From positions 29,675,565 through 29,739,564 of the forward strand of contig OZ024857.1 of the NCBI GenBank assembly GCA_964017155.1: a DNA stretch of 64,000 bases. Reading direction: 5' to 3'. The notes below the pieces were generated by a model, which was not told where the DNA came from, searched no databases, and worked only from the letters and a program-made list of their open reading frames with translations. Each line of letters starts with the position of its first letter. Position 1 is the stretch's first letter. The translations under genes were made by a program, and so were the position numbers. Of this stretch, positions 1 to 42,014 are shown piece by piece. The DNA comes from Oasisia sp. SBJ-2009. Taxonomy: Eukaryota > Annelida > Polychaeta > Sabellida > Siboglinidae.

Positions 1-29650
<29,650 letters not shown>

Positions 29651-31900
29651 CTGTCTACAACAGGAAAGGGGCAACCATAAACACGATCATTCATACTTCA
29701 TCACTGCCCTCTTAGCTTTCACAACTTAATTACTATCATTAAAATTAAGTGCAAGTACCTTTGTTGAAATAAAATAAGTTATTTGGATTCTTCATGTATA
29801 CAAGGCCTAGTCTTGTACTTCATGTATACAAGGCCTAGTCTTGTAAGAAAATGGAGAATCCATGAAACCAGTATCCCAACCGACGATGAAAGGTAGAACT
29901 TCTGAAAAATGCAATCAGATAAGAATATGCATTTGTCTCTGTGTCTCTTATACACATAGTGACCACGACTTTATTGTAAAGAACAGATTTAAGATAACAT
30001 TGAAATTACAAAACAACAGGGACAAATATGAAGAATATTTATAACAAATATGTAACTTGTAGACAGGAGTTACGTACATGAAAAATTGACTACAATCTTT
30101 CCGGTACAGGCAGAAACTAAACCAGACAGCTCCTTGGACCAACCCATGTCAACAAACATGTGGTAGAGGACTGCCTTTTACATACAGGTGATGTCTTCTC
30201 TCGTTATGATGTTGACTTGTTACTCTCCAATCAGCATTTTCTGCCACGACTGAGCACTGACAGCCCATTGATGCATGTGCAACCAGCAGCACAGTTAGAA
30301 GACCAAGCAACCCAAACAACAAACAGTTCTCAAACCATTAACCCGAGTGTGGTCATACATTGTTATGTCTGAGTCGACCGATTCAGACTTTGACAGTGAT
30401 AACGACATGACGATGCCAAATATGGTGACTGCACTGACGGCACCAATGACAAATTCACTGATCACAAGCTCCGGGTTGGCCCGTGCCTGCAGATCTTTTT
30501 CATAGTACACGTAATTGCTCGAAGCTCAGGCCTCCACCAAACACGTGGCTTCAGTTTTTCAAAACATTTTAGGTCAATACATTCTGAAGCTCATTTCGTT
30601 TCAATAGGTATCCTTCAATAGGTAAACGTCCTCTGAATGCAAAGAAAGGATCTGCCTGACATCACAACTGGGCATCCAGAAAGTATGGGAAAAATATGCA
30701 CAGTGACATTTCTAAGTTAGGTACATTACATTCTGCTAGCGGCTGTAGATTTGTTTCGTGAATCTGGTCCAACATCTTAGGCCGGTCTGGGCCCTCATTG
30801 CTGTAGTGACGACGAAAACGGGGATTCCCCAAGAATGTTTGCCAGCATTATGCAAATGATTGTTCGACCTATTTTAATCTTCCCGTGAACCAATGAAAGA
30901 TTGAACTACGTCACAGCGAAATTTGTGGGTTTTTCAGACGACTACAAGCGAGGTGAGTGGACGTTTACTTTTACATTGTGAAAAATCATTTAAAAGTACT
31001 ATTAATATTGCATGCAGAACTTTTATACTTCACGCAGAGATTTGTATGTAGATCTACGTTCAAATGGTATTCATGTTATCAATGTGGACCTGTGTGCAAG
31101 AACGTACGAGCGCGTTGCAAATAGGCATGGCGCACGCAGTTTGGCGTTTAAAATTGAAAAGTGAACTTTGCTAGCGGTGCGCGCGATGCTCGCGGCACGT
31201 ACGCCACGTTGCATAATGATTTTCGACGGGGCACGCGCTATGTTAAAATGCTTTTACATGGAGTACAAAATATATGCATTGAAGTTAAAAAAATTATAAA
31301 AAAAATATATCATATTTTTTTATTGATTTAGAGCTGTTCTACTGGGTCTGCGATTGTGAGCTGAAGTGGTCCTACATTCATATGTTCGATTCATGTGTTC
31401 TGCAAGCGTGGTCACGCCGTTTCATAGGATTCAAAATCCACAAAATCAAAACTCGTTGGGCTTCAATCCTGGTGTATTTTGGGTGAATAAATAATTATGA
31501 ATATATAATTGTTGAATGACATCAATTATTTCTAGTTTTCAAAATAGGCGAACATTTTAATAAAAGCTTTATGACCGGGGTATGTTTTGGCTGCAGCCTG
31601 GACCTGGGGCTGCTGTGGGCTTTTATTATTGATAATAAATTGTTTAACATTAAATTCACCGCCATCACTACTTGCTCAATGATGTACACAATTAATATTG
31701 TTATTTTGGTGTTGTCTTCATTTCTGTTGTATTGAAATTGTTATACATTTATATACACTTTTTATTAAAGGCAATGCCACACAATCAGTGAAACAACAAA
31801 CATACAAGAGATTAGAAAAACAGCATTTTGCATGCTAGGCCTTACAGCTACAACAGTATATTATATTATTTATGTTCAGTACAATATATTTTTTTATTAG
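29651..31900. other. Probable intron or intergenic DNA, no gene recognised
   Basis: A 29-bp direct duplication (TTCATGTATACAAGGCCTAG and following) lies at about 29790-29845. A CpG-rich patch at about 31080-31230 stands out in otherwise AT-rich DNA and could be the promoter region of the transposon gene that follows. No cabin1 exon was found. Confidence 0.5.
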
Positions 31901-34900
31901 GGAATACACTTTTACGTCAATACCGTTGACAATGTCAGTGCATTTCTTTTCCTATATTGCATGTTTAAGGACTTGCTACAAAAAGTTGGAAGACCATCAG
32001 TACAGTGAAGGTAAGTTTTAGTGTAATTATTTAAGGATTAATTTAATAATACATTTGATAAAACTACCAATAATGATATTTTACTACCAGCAGTGTTGGT
32101 TTATTTGATTTATGTGAAACTAATTAACTAATCTAAAAATTAAGGTAGGCGCATTCTGCAACACAGCAAACTACTGCAGCATACAGTAATTTGCTGTATC
32201 ACACAAACATCCTGCATACTCAGACATATATTCCAAGATAATTTCCACAAACATATTTGTTTAAGTTATTTAAGTTAGTTTAAGTTGAATTAGCATCTTT
32301 AGAAAACATGGCTAGACATTATCCATCACCGTGTTGTCTGCTAGGATCACAGTTCACCTTGAAAGCAGAGTTTTTGGCTATTTTCGAAAGATTATCCCCT
32401 GAAACCATGACTCATCAAGTAGCATTTGAAATCGAATTCCAAATGACAAATCCAGCAGTTAGGAAGATGAACATTTTGTGGTTAGATGTCAAGCGTGCCC
32501 TTGTCTCAGTTTATGGAGAAGAGATCACCAGTCCCATGTCAGAGAAATATCTGCAGATACTGTTTAAACAGGTGAAATGTGAGTGTAAAAAATTCAGGAC
32601 AGGCAGAGATCCAGTTAAATACCAACATTTTTTTTTGGAAAGTGTTTAAATTGCCCAGTGATATCAATAAGCGTGCAATTAGAAAGCCAGCCAGCCAATC
32701 AGCTGCCAGCCAATCAGCTGCAAGTGTTGAAAGTCAGAGTTTAATGCAGGAACCAAAATAAACAACATCTGCCATTTTTTTTAATTTAGAAAACATAGCA
32801 AAACTCGCAGAAACAACAAAGTTACTTCAGGACAGATTACCTGACAACGCAAAACTAACAAATGAGAACGCCAGGTTAATGAATGAGACTGAGAGACTAA
32901 AGTATGAGAATGTGAGGCTGCTGAGTGAGAATATGAAGTTGCAGTATGAAATTGTCAAAATGAAAACTCGATTAGAAATGTTCAACAGAAAAAATGTATA
33001 CCAGACTTTGAAACGTAAGAGTGCTTCGATGGACAATTTTCCTCAAAATATAAGGCTGCTAAAATGAAAGCAAGATTTAGGTCAAATGTACTGGAACAAA
33101 ATGAAAAACTGCGTGAAGCACTGCAAAAGGCAAAATCTGTAAAACGAAAACAAAATAAACGATTCAGGAGTAAGCATCATCCAGATTATAAAGTAGTGTC
33201 GACAGATTTGTTGCATGATGTCAAAGACCAGGCAATCGAGGTGAATTCTTTACATCAAAAAATTCGTTACTGGCAAAATGAGACTATCTCCGCCCAAGAC
33301 ACCCTTGAAAATTAAAAAGATTTCATTGCAACAAAGCAGGATGGTAAAACATACAAATCTGAAATTCGGCATGCAAGTTATCACCTGCAAGATTTAGGTA
33401 TAGCTCAAGGGAACGTATCAGAGGCGATCAGATTAGTAGTAAAATCAGTCACAAGTGCAGAGATGGATGGGCCACTTCCCTGTTACACCACAAATAACAA
33501 CATGTGTAAGGAGATGAAGGTTATTGCTCAACAGCAGGTAGCAGAAACTCTTGTTGGTGAGACTAATATGACCCTGAAATACGACGGGACAACAAAACCA
33601 GTAGACGATCTAGTGGCAACAGACATAGCTACAGCAAAAGAAACACTTTTGGAAGGCCTTAGTCAGCAGGAGGGGGAACTGCAGATGAGTAGTGACTCAA
33701 TCACACATGCTTTAGATGCTCTTACAAATTCCTTGTTCAAAACATCTTCAAATGCTGATGTCAACTCTAAAATTGTAAATACTATGACAGACAGATGCAA
33801 AACCAACGAAGCAGTTGATCGTAAGTTAGAAGGGAAATTTGGTGGGAGGAATCTCAATAGTTTCCGTTGTTCAATGCATCTGCTTGATAGCATGGCAAGA
33901 GATTGTGACAAAACTATCAAATTGGTTGAAGTTTCTAGTAATATAAAAGACATAAAAATAGCTGACAAATATCCATATGCCAAAAGAGGTGAGTCAGAAA
34001 CACAGGCAACAATTCATTGCACTAGTAAACTATTCCATGATCCTCAGTACAACTGTGCTAGAACTCAGACTGCATGTTAAAAACACAGGTAGTGTAACAG
34101 CTGAAACAGAAAACAGGTCCATCGTATTCCATCGTTTTGTTGGAAACTGTTTTAACATATACTTTTTAAACAGTGGTCTCGTATATCACTATAACTTAGC
34201 AATCCAGGATTTCTTTGTCTGAATTAGTCTTCCAGGAAATGCAGTCCAACAAAGTTTCTTGAATGCCTTGAAGCTGGATGTGCTGCATATAACAACTCGA
34301 GCACTTGGTGTCATTGGCAAAGTGGTGACTGGGTCCTGGATGCTGTTGGTTGCGAGAGATTTGCCCATCCTTGAGATGAATCCCTAGTTTGCCGAAGCTC
34401 GCAGAAGCTTCGGTCATGGTCAGAGGATGCCAGCCCACTGCTCAGGCCCAGCATGCCATCTGTTTTTGCCAATGTACCTGTCAAGGATGACATTGTCCTT
34501 GATAGTCTCAAGAAGCCAACATCCAGCAATGATAAGACAATAGCTCTGCTGCGAGAGCTATGTAAGACATGTCTTAGTGTTGTTGAACGGCAGCTCACCA
34601 CACAGCTTGATGGTGGCTGCTTCAGCAACCCAAGTGCCACGTTGGTACAGCAAGCCAGTTCCTGCAGAGCTTCCAACATCAGTTGTGAGCATAACTTTGG
34701 TAGTGCTGACAGCTGATCAGTCGTGTTCCAAATGCTACCCCAAACTTTGTAGAAGCAAGACTTACCCCTGGTTATGTTTAAAGTTAATAAATTAGGCAAG
34801 TGGTTAGATACTCAGGAAACAAAATAAAACGTGTGTATACAGACAAGGCAATTAGTTATGCTAGGAAGAACACTCAGGAAGACAAGGTAAAAAGCAGACA

Positions 34901-35343
34901 GCTAGAATGTGTTCAGCAGGAAAACCTTCGACTCTCTCATGATAGAATTCACGCACATGATAAGAGTGCCTGAGAAGAAGGAGCAGTGGTTTGAGAACGG
35001 AGGGTTGTGGTCCACCTGTGGTGAAATCGAGGATAACATCAAACAACTCTCAGTCACATCTGCTAAGTCAGTGCTTAAAGCCCAAATTAACATCAGAACA
35101 AAAGTACTAAAATGTCCAGGTGAACACATCCTCTTCACGAGTGCTGTGGTTGACGAGCTTAAAGAACATCTGGTTAAGCTGACTAGGACAGAAATTCCAT
35201 CAGATTATGTGACACTCTATAACATCATTAGAGATCCAATGACTTTGACTGGCTTGACGATCAAACACAGATGGGCTGATGAGAGTAAATGTACGCACAC
35301 TTACAATGGGCAAATAGTCGAATTCATGACAGACACCAATTAA
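31901..35343 (+). pseudogene. Uncharacterised DNA-transposon-type gene with coiled coil, decayed
   Basis: A candidate exon 31901-32010 (TTTTATTAG acceptor, AAG|GTAAGT donor) joins in phase to 32303, where ATG 32308 opens ARHYPSPCCLLGSQFTLKAE. A long coiled coil follows (about 32790-33060, ENARLMNETERLKYENVRLL). After a frameshift near 33050 and a TAA at 33313 comes the main block (33316-34080) with TLKYDGTTK, MTDRCKTNEAVDRKLEG and FRCSMHLLDSMARDCD. A 2-bp loss near 34066 and more stops break the rest, which ends with LWSTCGEIEDNIKQLS and KAQINIRTKVL (to 35343). I associate these blocks with an unnamed family of transposon-encoded proteins in invertebrate genomes, from memory and without a family name. 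A DDE catalytic triad is not demonstrated. Confidence 0.6.
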
Positions 35344-35816
35344 TTTAAAATTGTATATGGCAGTGAGTTCCCTTGCTATATGAAGCCTGTGAAATTATCA
35401 CCGATATTACCACGGGAGATTTGACTCTGCTCCTCTAATTGATTTTTTAGCTTAGACATAGCTGTAATATAATTATGTAGTCAGGTAAAAATAGATAATA
35501 TATATATGCTCGAAGATGCCTGGGCCAGCGAGCTTCTGTGGCAGGTATCTGAGAGCAAATAATATATAACTTTTATTTATTGTTGATATATTTATTGATA
35601 CACCTAAATGCAAACTCATACAAAAATTATTGCATACCCACATACAGAGACAGAAGATTCACACTGTCACCTCCATGTTGGTTTCTCTCGTGAATCATGA
35701 CACTGATGCTAAATCGGTGTTGTGTGCACTAGGAACAGTGTGGTAATAACTGCACTACCAAAAAATCTATGGTGTTGTAAAGCAAATCTAATCTGTATAT
35801 TTTTATTTTCCAGAAC

Positions 35817-36445
35817 ATGCAGTCAACAAAAGAGGAATGTGTCTAGTTCCTTGGGCACAGTTTTGTCCGACGGATGCAAGAGGCCTGCAGACGAGGTGAC
35901 ACGTGTGGGGTACAGCACGGGTACTATACACGACATCTCTGCCTGTCTGATATGTTTTGGGAAGGTTGTTTTCCGAGGGAGAGGTGGGCTAACTGTGGAT
36001 GGCCTTTTTGGGGACCTGGGAGCTGTGAGGGCAGTTGCACCAACTGTTGTTGTGATTGATATTGGGACTAATGACCTGAGCAACAAGAATTGTGTACCTG
36101 AGGACCTGGCAGACCGTACTGTGGCATTCGCTCGTGAACTGCTCACAATACCTTCTGTTGCCCAGGTAGTAGTATGTGAAATAGTGCCCAGAGTGCCAGT
36201 ACGCTTTAGTCGGTATGAAGTGAGACCTGATTTTGAACATGTTCGGCAGATAGTTAATGATAAAATATATGCATCAATAAAGATTTGGAAACATTACCTA
36301 CTGGCATCATCGTAGATTAACCGAGGAGAAATGTTTTGCGAAAGATGGTGTGCACAAGAGTGCAGTTGGCATGCCTAGGTATGTTGGTAGCATGAGGTTA
36401 GCAGGTATACGTGCATTACATGCAGTTAATGAGCGTTTGCAGTAG
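35817..36445 (+). pseudogene. SGNH-hydrolase module 1, copy A (broken)
   Basis: ATG 35817 follows directly after TTATTTTCCAG. Block I is LGHSF (35850-35864), after an in-frame TAG at 35844. Block III is IDIGTND in another frame (about 36056-36076). Block V is AKDGVHK in a third frame, which runs to the stop at 36443-36445. One stop and at least two frameshifts break it, and both tandem copies share them. SGNH hydrolases are esterase-type enzymes, and such ORFs are known in Ngaro-group retrotransposons. Confidence 0.7.
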
Positions 36446-36479
36446 TCTTGGCTGCTATTGTCATGCTACCTCACGTGCA

Positions 36480-37180
36480 AGGTCTCTCGACATTTCTCAA
36501 TAGTTTGTCTCACTTCTATGTAAATTCTGACTCCTAACCAGTTTATCTTAAAAAAATATGTATTTCTTACCAAATTATCTTCAAAAACATCAAACAAATT
36601 GCTTCTCCACTGTTATAAAATATTTCGCATATTATTACAGTTACACTATCCTGCTGCTTAGATACAATCACTTGGGTGGTGTGACACAAACACTAACACT
36701 AACACAACTACACGTTACCTTCATTCACTGAGTCTGTAGTGTCCCATGAACATTGCCATACAATGTGTTTGGACTTATGACACTGAAATTACAATATCTA
36801 CACTTGAGTGTGTAGTGTCCTTGTAAACACTGTCACACGTAACATGCTTGGATTTATGACACTGGACTAAAAATATCTACAATGACTCTGTAGTGTCTTG
36901 TGAACATTGGCATGTGGATATATCAGTGCTTTGAACAATGATACATATTGACACCTGGTGGGGTAGTTGGTACCTGATGTGTCTTATGAACATCGATACA
37001 CTTAGCTTGGCACTGATTGCCACTGAACTTAATAAATATTACAAAATTTTTGTCAGCAATACATTACATTTTTACTGTCAATTCTGATTACATGCAATGA
37101 AGCCGACTGGTTGTTGTACTTCTGTTTCACTCGTTTTCCATGTATAAAGGTCGGCTGCATACTGTGAACAATATATGCGA
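36480..37180 (+). repeat. Structured repeat downstream of SGNH module 1
   Basis: At about 36725-36990 a degenerate unit of about 85 bp occurs three to four times. It includes TGTAGTGTC, TGTGAACATTG and TTATGACACTG. GACACT and AGTGTC in alternate positions can pair as hairpins. The same tract recurs at 42925-43200 in unit 2. No ORF is supported. Confidence 0.6.
37143..37148 (+). promoter_or_regulatory. TATA-like box upstream of SGNH module 2
   Basis: TATAAA lies between the inverted repeats GCCGAC (37101) and GTCGGC (37151), about 290 bp before the first ATG of module 2. The same arrangement is at 43347 in unit 2. A promoter role is inference. Confidence 0.3.
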
Positions 37181-37483
37181 AATTCTAGCATTAGAATAAT
37201 ATTTATGTAGCTGCTAGAAAGTACCTCGGAGAAAATGGACTGGTCCCTCACAAAATCACGCGGGAGCTGGCCTCCGCCATCACTTCGATTGCTCCCGCCA
37301 GCGCGAAGACAACATTAAGTTGGAGATTCATTTGAAAAAGTTATAGGTGCGTTATTTTGTCGAGTTTTGTATATTCTGTTCTACTAATCGTCCGTCGTTT
37401 TCACATCGACAGTGTGGTGAGTTGCAGCTATACTTGCTATGCCGGGGAGACTATCATCAATTGTGGCATACGGCGTGACTTAG

Positions 37484-37969
37484 TGCATTTCTCGGGGGGC
37501 CGGCGGTGCTGGCATTTCCTTTGTTCGCGACGGCGCTCCGCCATCTGCTGCTCAGTTGGCAGATCGGATTATTTTGCAGATCGGAGGAAACGACTTGAAT
37601 GACTCCCACTGCGACCCCATCCACCATGCTGGCGATATTTTGTCCCTTGCTCGCAAATTCATTTCAGAGAAGGGTGTTCTGTACGTAGCACTCTGCCAAC
37701 TGTGTTCTCATGTTTTGCCTTGGGGTAAAAGACTAGGTCTGCCTTCCCGTCATCCTCTGCGCCCCAATTACAACTCTTTGGTCGACCAGGTGAATGTGGA
37801 ACTGAAACGTCTTATTGAGTTCTTTCCTAAGTCTGTTTACTGGAAGCATTGTGGGATGCTGTCCGACTATTTTTCCTTGTTGTCTCACGATGGTGTCCAC
37901 ATTGCAGCGGCGGGTGAATGCCTCTATTATCGCTCCATCCGCGGGGCTCTTCTCTTCCTGTCTAAGTGA
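37484..37969 (+). pseudogene. SGNH-hydrolase module 2, copy A (no recognisable nucleophile block)
   Basis: The open stretch after TAG 37481 reads CISRGAGGAGISFVRD and then ILQIGGNDLNDSH (block III GGND). Block V is LLSHDGVHIAAAGE, followed by YYRSIRGALLFLSK, which matches the C-terminal YKAIRGAVVHGL of the intact ORF at 55296. An ATG at 37439 is in the same frame but separated by the TAG, and no GDS or GHSF block is visible before it. It is either 5'-truncated or its first exon was not recognised. Confidence 0.65.
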
Positions 37970-38713
37970 GGCTGATGTTTCACTGCTATGTCCCCGCATA
38001 CGTGTATATCCGTATGAGGTTTTGCATGAGCTTGGTCACCCTGATGATGACATTACTTTTAGACCGTTAGCTTCTGTGTGTGATGAGGTGATGAATGTTC
38101 TGGGGGGTGACGTTCCACAGCAGTCTCCAGGTTACAATGTCATCAATTGACCACTAGGGTCAACCTTCCCATTGAGCTAAAGCAACGATATTTCATTCAA
38201 ATGCAAATATTACTTAAGAGCATGAGTTGGACGACTACCAAAATCAGCGGGTATCGTTGGAACCGACACAAATAGGCACACAACAAGCATTGACAATGGC
38301 CAAGTCCCATTCCAGTAAGCCAATTTCTTCCTATAGTCAGTGGTCTCTGCATTCTCTATTTATGCAGCTGTCATGACAGAGCGCTTTCCCAACCTTGCCC
38401 CTTGTCTTTTTAAACATATTTCCAACATTGGGGATATGGATCGTTGGTTCGGAGGAATGGCTTGGCGTTTATACGATGAGTCTTTCCTCTTTTGCAGCAT
38501 ACAGAGAAATCAGACGTTTAAGAAATCGGACGTTTAACATTATCAGTTATCATCTGGTTTATGTTCGCTGCAGTGTTTCATGTTCTCGACCAAGTCAGCT
38601 CCGTGGGGACAGTCGACGCAGTATTGAGTATATTTAATTATTGTTTTACTAGTTACCCGTGTTCTTGTTCGTCCTAGTCATATTATTTAGCAAACCTCGT
38701 TGGGCAAGATAAA

Positions 38714-39429
38714 ATGGCGTTGGACCACGATGCTACCCTTGGTGATAGCCACGTATTTTGGGCGGTGCATTTCGTGAGGTTGCCCGGTTCGTCCTGGCCC
38801 GGGGTTAGCATGGATTTTGCCGTGGACGGGCACGGTTGTATCCCTTCGTTTATCGGGATTCGCAGGGGAAAACTCACGATAGTGCGTGATGATGATCTGT
38901 GGGCGGGAATCTCCATTCTCAAACCAGGTCTTGTCATTCTGCATCTGGGCGGGAACGACGTTGACTCCATCGGTTCGTCTCCCCTCCCCCAGGTGTAGGA
39001 GTGCAGCTCGTTGACTTTGCCTGCGAATTATTGGAATTTGGCGTCGGCCACGTTATGATCTGCCATTTGGTCAAGTGGGCGAAATGGCGTCACTTTCCCC
39101 CGGAAGAGGGAGCTGGGCGTGTGGCAGCTGTTAACATCTTTATTCAAGAAGAGTGTGTGGGAAATAACCATGTCTCGGTATGGAAGCACAAAGGGCCGTG
39201 GAATCCTCACAGAAGAATTTTCATGCGGGATGGGGTTCACGTTAATGACCTCGGGAATTTAAAGTTATACCGTAGTTTCCGTGGAGCTTTGTTGTGGGCT
39301 GCAAGTCACCGCGAAGCCGACCAAGGTGGGGATAAACAAGGATGGCACCAATGTGGGGGCACAAGCGAAAGGTTGCTCCGCCCGTGGCTGTGGCAGTCGA
39401 GCCCACTACAACCAGAAGTCGGGCTGTGA
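38714..39429 (+). pseudogene. SGNH-hydrolase module 3, copy A (one frameshift)
   Basis: ATG 38714 opens MALDHDATLGDSHVFW with block I GDS (residues 10-12) and block III LHLGGNDVD (GGND 79-82). A shift in the C run CCCCTCCCCC near 38985 moves to the frame of 39001. That frame carries KHKGPWNPHRRIFMRDGVHV (block V DGVH) and LYRSFRGALLWA. Both tandem copies share the shift, so it is older than the duplication or is recoded. The module directly precedes a gag-like ORF. Confidence 0.72.
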
Positions 39430-40585
39430 CGACACTGGCAACGAGCCATGTACCCCCAGTAGCAGCACGTGGCAGGAAACGCAATGCCCGTCGACCGCGG
39501 GCCAGTGGCGAACCACTGATGCTAACCGCAAGCCGGTTATGACCGTCAACCAGTGGCAGATCGTGATTCATTACCACAGATGGCAGCATATACCAGTGCC
39601 TCGTGGCATGCGACAGATGACATTCGCCCCACCTTGCGTCCAGATACGGGACACCAGGCGTCAGCACCATTGCCGGAGAGCGCAGCGGCAACGACCGCCA
39701 GCCGTGACTGGGAAGGTTATTGCTCAACAGCAGGTAGCAGAAACTCTTGTTGGTGAGACTAATATGACCCTGAAATACGACGGGACAACAAAACCAGTAG
39801 GCGATCTAGTGGCAACAGACATAGCTACAGCAAAAGAAACACTTTTGGAAGGCCTTAGTCAGCAGGAGGGGGAACTGCAGATGAGTAGTGACTCAATCAC
39901 ACATGCTTTAGATGCTCTTCCAAATTCCTTGTTCAAAACATCATCGAATACTGATGTCAACTCTAAAATTGTAAATACTATGACAGACAGATGCAAAACC
40001 AACGAAGCAGTTGATCGTAAGTTAGAAGGGAAATTTGGTGGGAGGAATCTCAATAGTTTCCGTTGTTCAATGCATCTGCTTGATAGCATGGCAAGAGATT
40101 GTGACAAAACTATCAAATTGGTTGAAGTTTCTAGTAATATAAAAGACATAAAAATAGCTGACAAATATTCATATGCCAAAAGAGGTGAGTCAGAAACACA
40201 GGCAACAATTCATTGCACTAGTAAACTATTCCATGATCCTCAGTACAACTGTGCTAGAACTCATAGACTGCATCTTAAAAACACAGGTAGTGTAACAGCT
40301 GAAACAGAAAACAGGTCCATTGTATTTCATCGTTTTATTGGAAACTGTTTTCACATATACTTTTTAAACAGTGGTCTCCTATATCACTACAACTTAGCAA
40401 TCCAGGATTTCTTTGTCAGAATTAGTCTTCCAGGAAATGCAGTCCAACAAAGTGTCTTGAATGCCTTGAAGCTGGATGTGCTGCATATAACAACTCGAGC
40501 ACTTGGGGTCATTGGCAAAGTGGTGACTGGGTCCTGGATGCTGTTGGTTGCGAGAGATTTGCCCATCCTTGAGATGAATCCCTAG
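39281..40585 (+). CDS. Chimeric 434-codon ORF across the duplication junction
   Basis: The first 145 codons read an alternative frame of the SGNH/gag border (MELCCGLQVTAKPTK...). At 39715/39716 the ORF passes in frame into the transposon protein (VIAQQQVAETLVGETNMTLK) and runs to LPILEMNP. It exists only because of the tandem duplication. The 3' part is the better-preserved version of 33520-34400, lacking the 2-bp loss seen in unit 1. Expression and function are unknown. Confidence 0.5.
   Translation: MELCCGLQVTAKPTKVGINKDGTNVGAQAKGCSARGCGSRAHYNQKSGCDDTGNEPCTPSSSTWQETQCPSTAGQWRTTDANRKPVMTVNQWQIVIHYHRWQHIPVPRGMRQMTFAPPCVQIRDTRRQHHCRRAQRQRPPAVTGKVIAQQQVAETLVGETNMTLKYDGTTKPVGDLVATDIATAKETLLEGLSQQEGELQMSSDSITHALDALPNSLFKTSSNTDVNSKIVNTMTDRCKTNEAVDRKLEGKFGGRNLNSFRCSMHLLDSMARDCDKTIKLVEVSSNIKDIKIADKYSYAKRGESETQATIHCTSKLFHDPQYNCARTHRLHLKNTGSVTAETENRSIVFHRFIGNCFHIYFLNSGLLYHYNLAIQDFFVRISLPGNAVQQSVLNALKLDVLHITTRALGVIGKVVTGSWMLLVARDLPILEMNP
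39342..39715 (+). pseudogene. Ngaro-like gag start, copy A, cut at the duplication junction
   Basis: MAPMWGHKRKVAPP and the Arg/Ala/Pro-rich sequence after it resemble the basic gag start MPKRKAPLTKTRVVTRRQ at 56883. The coding sequence is cut by the junction at 39715, after ASRDWE in another frame. Confidence 0.55.
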
Positions 40586-41541
40586 TTTGCCGAAGCTCGC
40601 AGAAGCTTCGGTCATGGTCAGAGGATGCCAGCCCACTGCTCAGGCCCAGCACGCCATCTGTTTTTGCCAATGTACCTGTCAAGGATGACATTGTCCTTGA
40701 TAGTCTCAAGAAGCCAACATCCAGCAATGATAAGACAATAGCTCTGCTGCGAGAGCTATGTAAGACATGTCTTAGTGTTGTTGAACGGCAGCTCACCACA
40801 CAGCTTGATGGTGGCTGCTTCAGCAACCCAAGTGCCACGTTGGTACAGCAAGCCAGTTCCTGCAGAGCTTCCAACATCAGTTGTGAGCATAACTTTGGTA
40901 GTGCTGACAGCTGATCAGTCGTGTTCCAAATGCTACCCCAAACTTTGTAGAAGCAAGACTTACCCCTGGTTATGTTTAAAGTTAATAAATTAGGCAAGTG
41001 GTTAGATACTCAGGAAACAAAATAAAACGTGTGTATACAGACAAGGCAATTAGTTATGCTAGGAAGAACACTCAGGAAGACAAGGTAAAAAGCAGACAGC
41101 TAGAATGTGTTCAGCAGGAAAACCTTCGACTCTCTCATGATAGAATTCACGCACATGATAAGAGTGCCTGAGAAGAAGGAGCAGTGGTTTGAGAACGCAG
41201 GGTTGTGGTCCACCTGTGGTGAAATCGAGGATAACATCAAACAACTCTCAGTCACATCTGCTAAGTCAGTGCTTAAAGCCCAAATTAACATCAGAACAAA
41301 AGTACTCAAATGTCCAGGTGAACACATCCTCTTCACGAGTGCTATGGTTGACGAGCTTAAAGAACATCTGGTTAAGCTGACTAGGGCAGAAATTCCATCA
41401 GATTATGTGACACTCTATAACATCATTAGAGATCCAATGACTTTGACTGGCTTGACGATCAAACACAGATGGGCTGATGAGAGTAAATGTACGCACACTT
41501 ACAATGGGCAAATAGTCGAATTCATGACAGACACCAATTAA
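39716..41541 (+). pseudogene. Uncharacterised transposon gene, copy B (5'-truncated)
   Basis: It corresponds to 33520-35343. It is open to 40585, with FVRISLPGNAVQQSV where unit 1 has a stop. It then shows the same stops as unit 1 before the final block MFSRKTFDSLMIEFTHM to 41541. Confidence 0.65.
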
Positions 41542-42014
41542 TTTAAAATTGTATATGGCAGTGAGTTCCCTTGCTATATGAAGCCTGTGAAATTATCACC
41601 GATATTACCACGGGAGATTTGTCTCTGCTCCTCTAATTGATTTTTTAGCTTAGACATAGCTGTAATATAATTATGTAGTCAGGTAAAAATAGATAATATA
41701 TATATGCTCGAAGATGCCTGGGCCAGCGAGCTTCTGTGGCAGGTATCTGAGAGCAAATAATATATAACTTTTATTTATTGTTGATATATTTATTGATACA
41801 CCTAAATGCAAACTCATACAAACATTATTGCATACCCACATACAGAGACAGAAGATTCACACTGTCACCTCCGTGTTGGTTTCTCTCGTGAATCATGACA
41901 CTGATGCTAAATCGGTGTTGTGTGCACTAGGAACAGTGTGATAATAACTGCACTACCAAAAAATCTATGGTGTTGTAAAGCAAATCTAATCTGTATATTT
42001 TTATTTTCCAGAAC

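Larger units (their letters stand above)
33520..39715 (+). repeat. Tandem duplication, unit 1 (6196 bp)
   Basis: Unit 1 begins at GTTATTGC after GATGAAG (33516-33519 is GAAG) and ends at GGGAAG (39712-39715). Unit 2 follows directly. The offset between matching bases grows from 6196 at the left to 6204 at the right because of small indels. Identity looks very high, with scattered single-base changes. Confidence 0.95.

Noticed and set aside
30295..30510. Further upstream cabin1 exon
   Set aside because: The minus-strand ORF has no similarity to the expected CABIN1 block before the VEAGAER region and lacks fitting splice sites.
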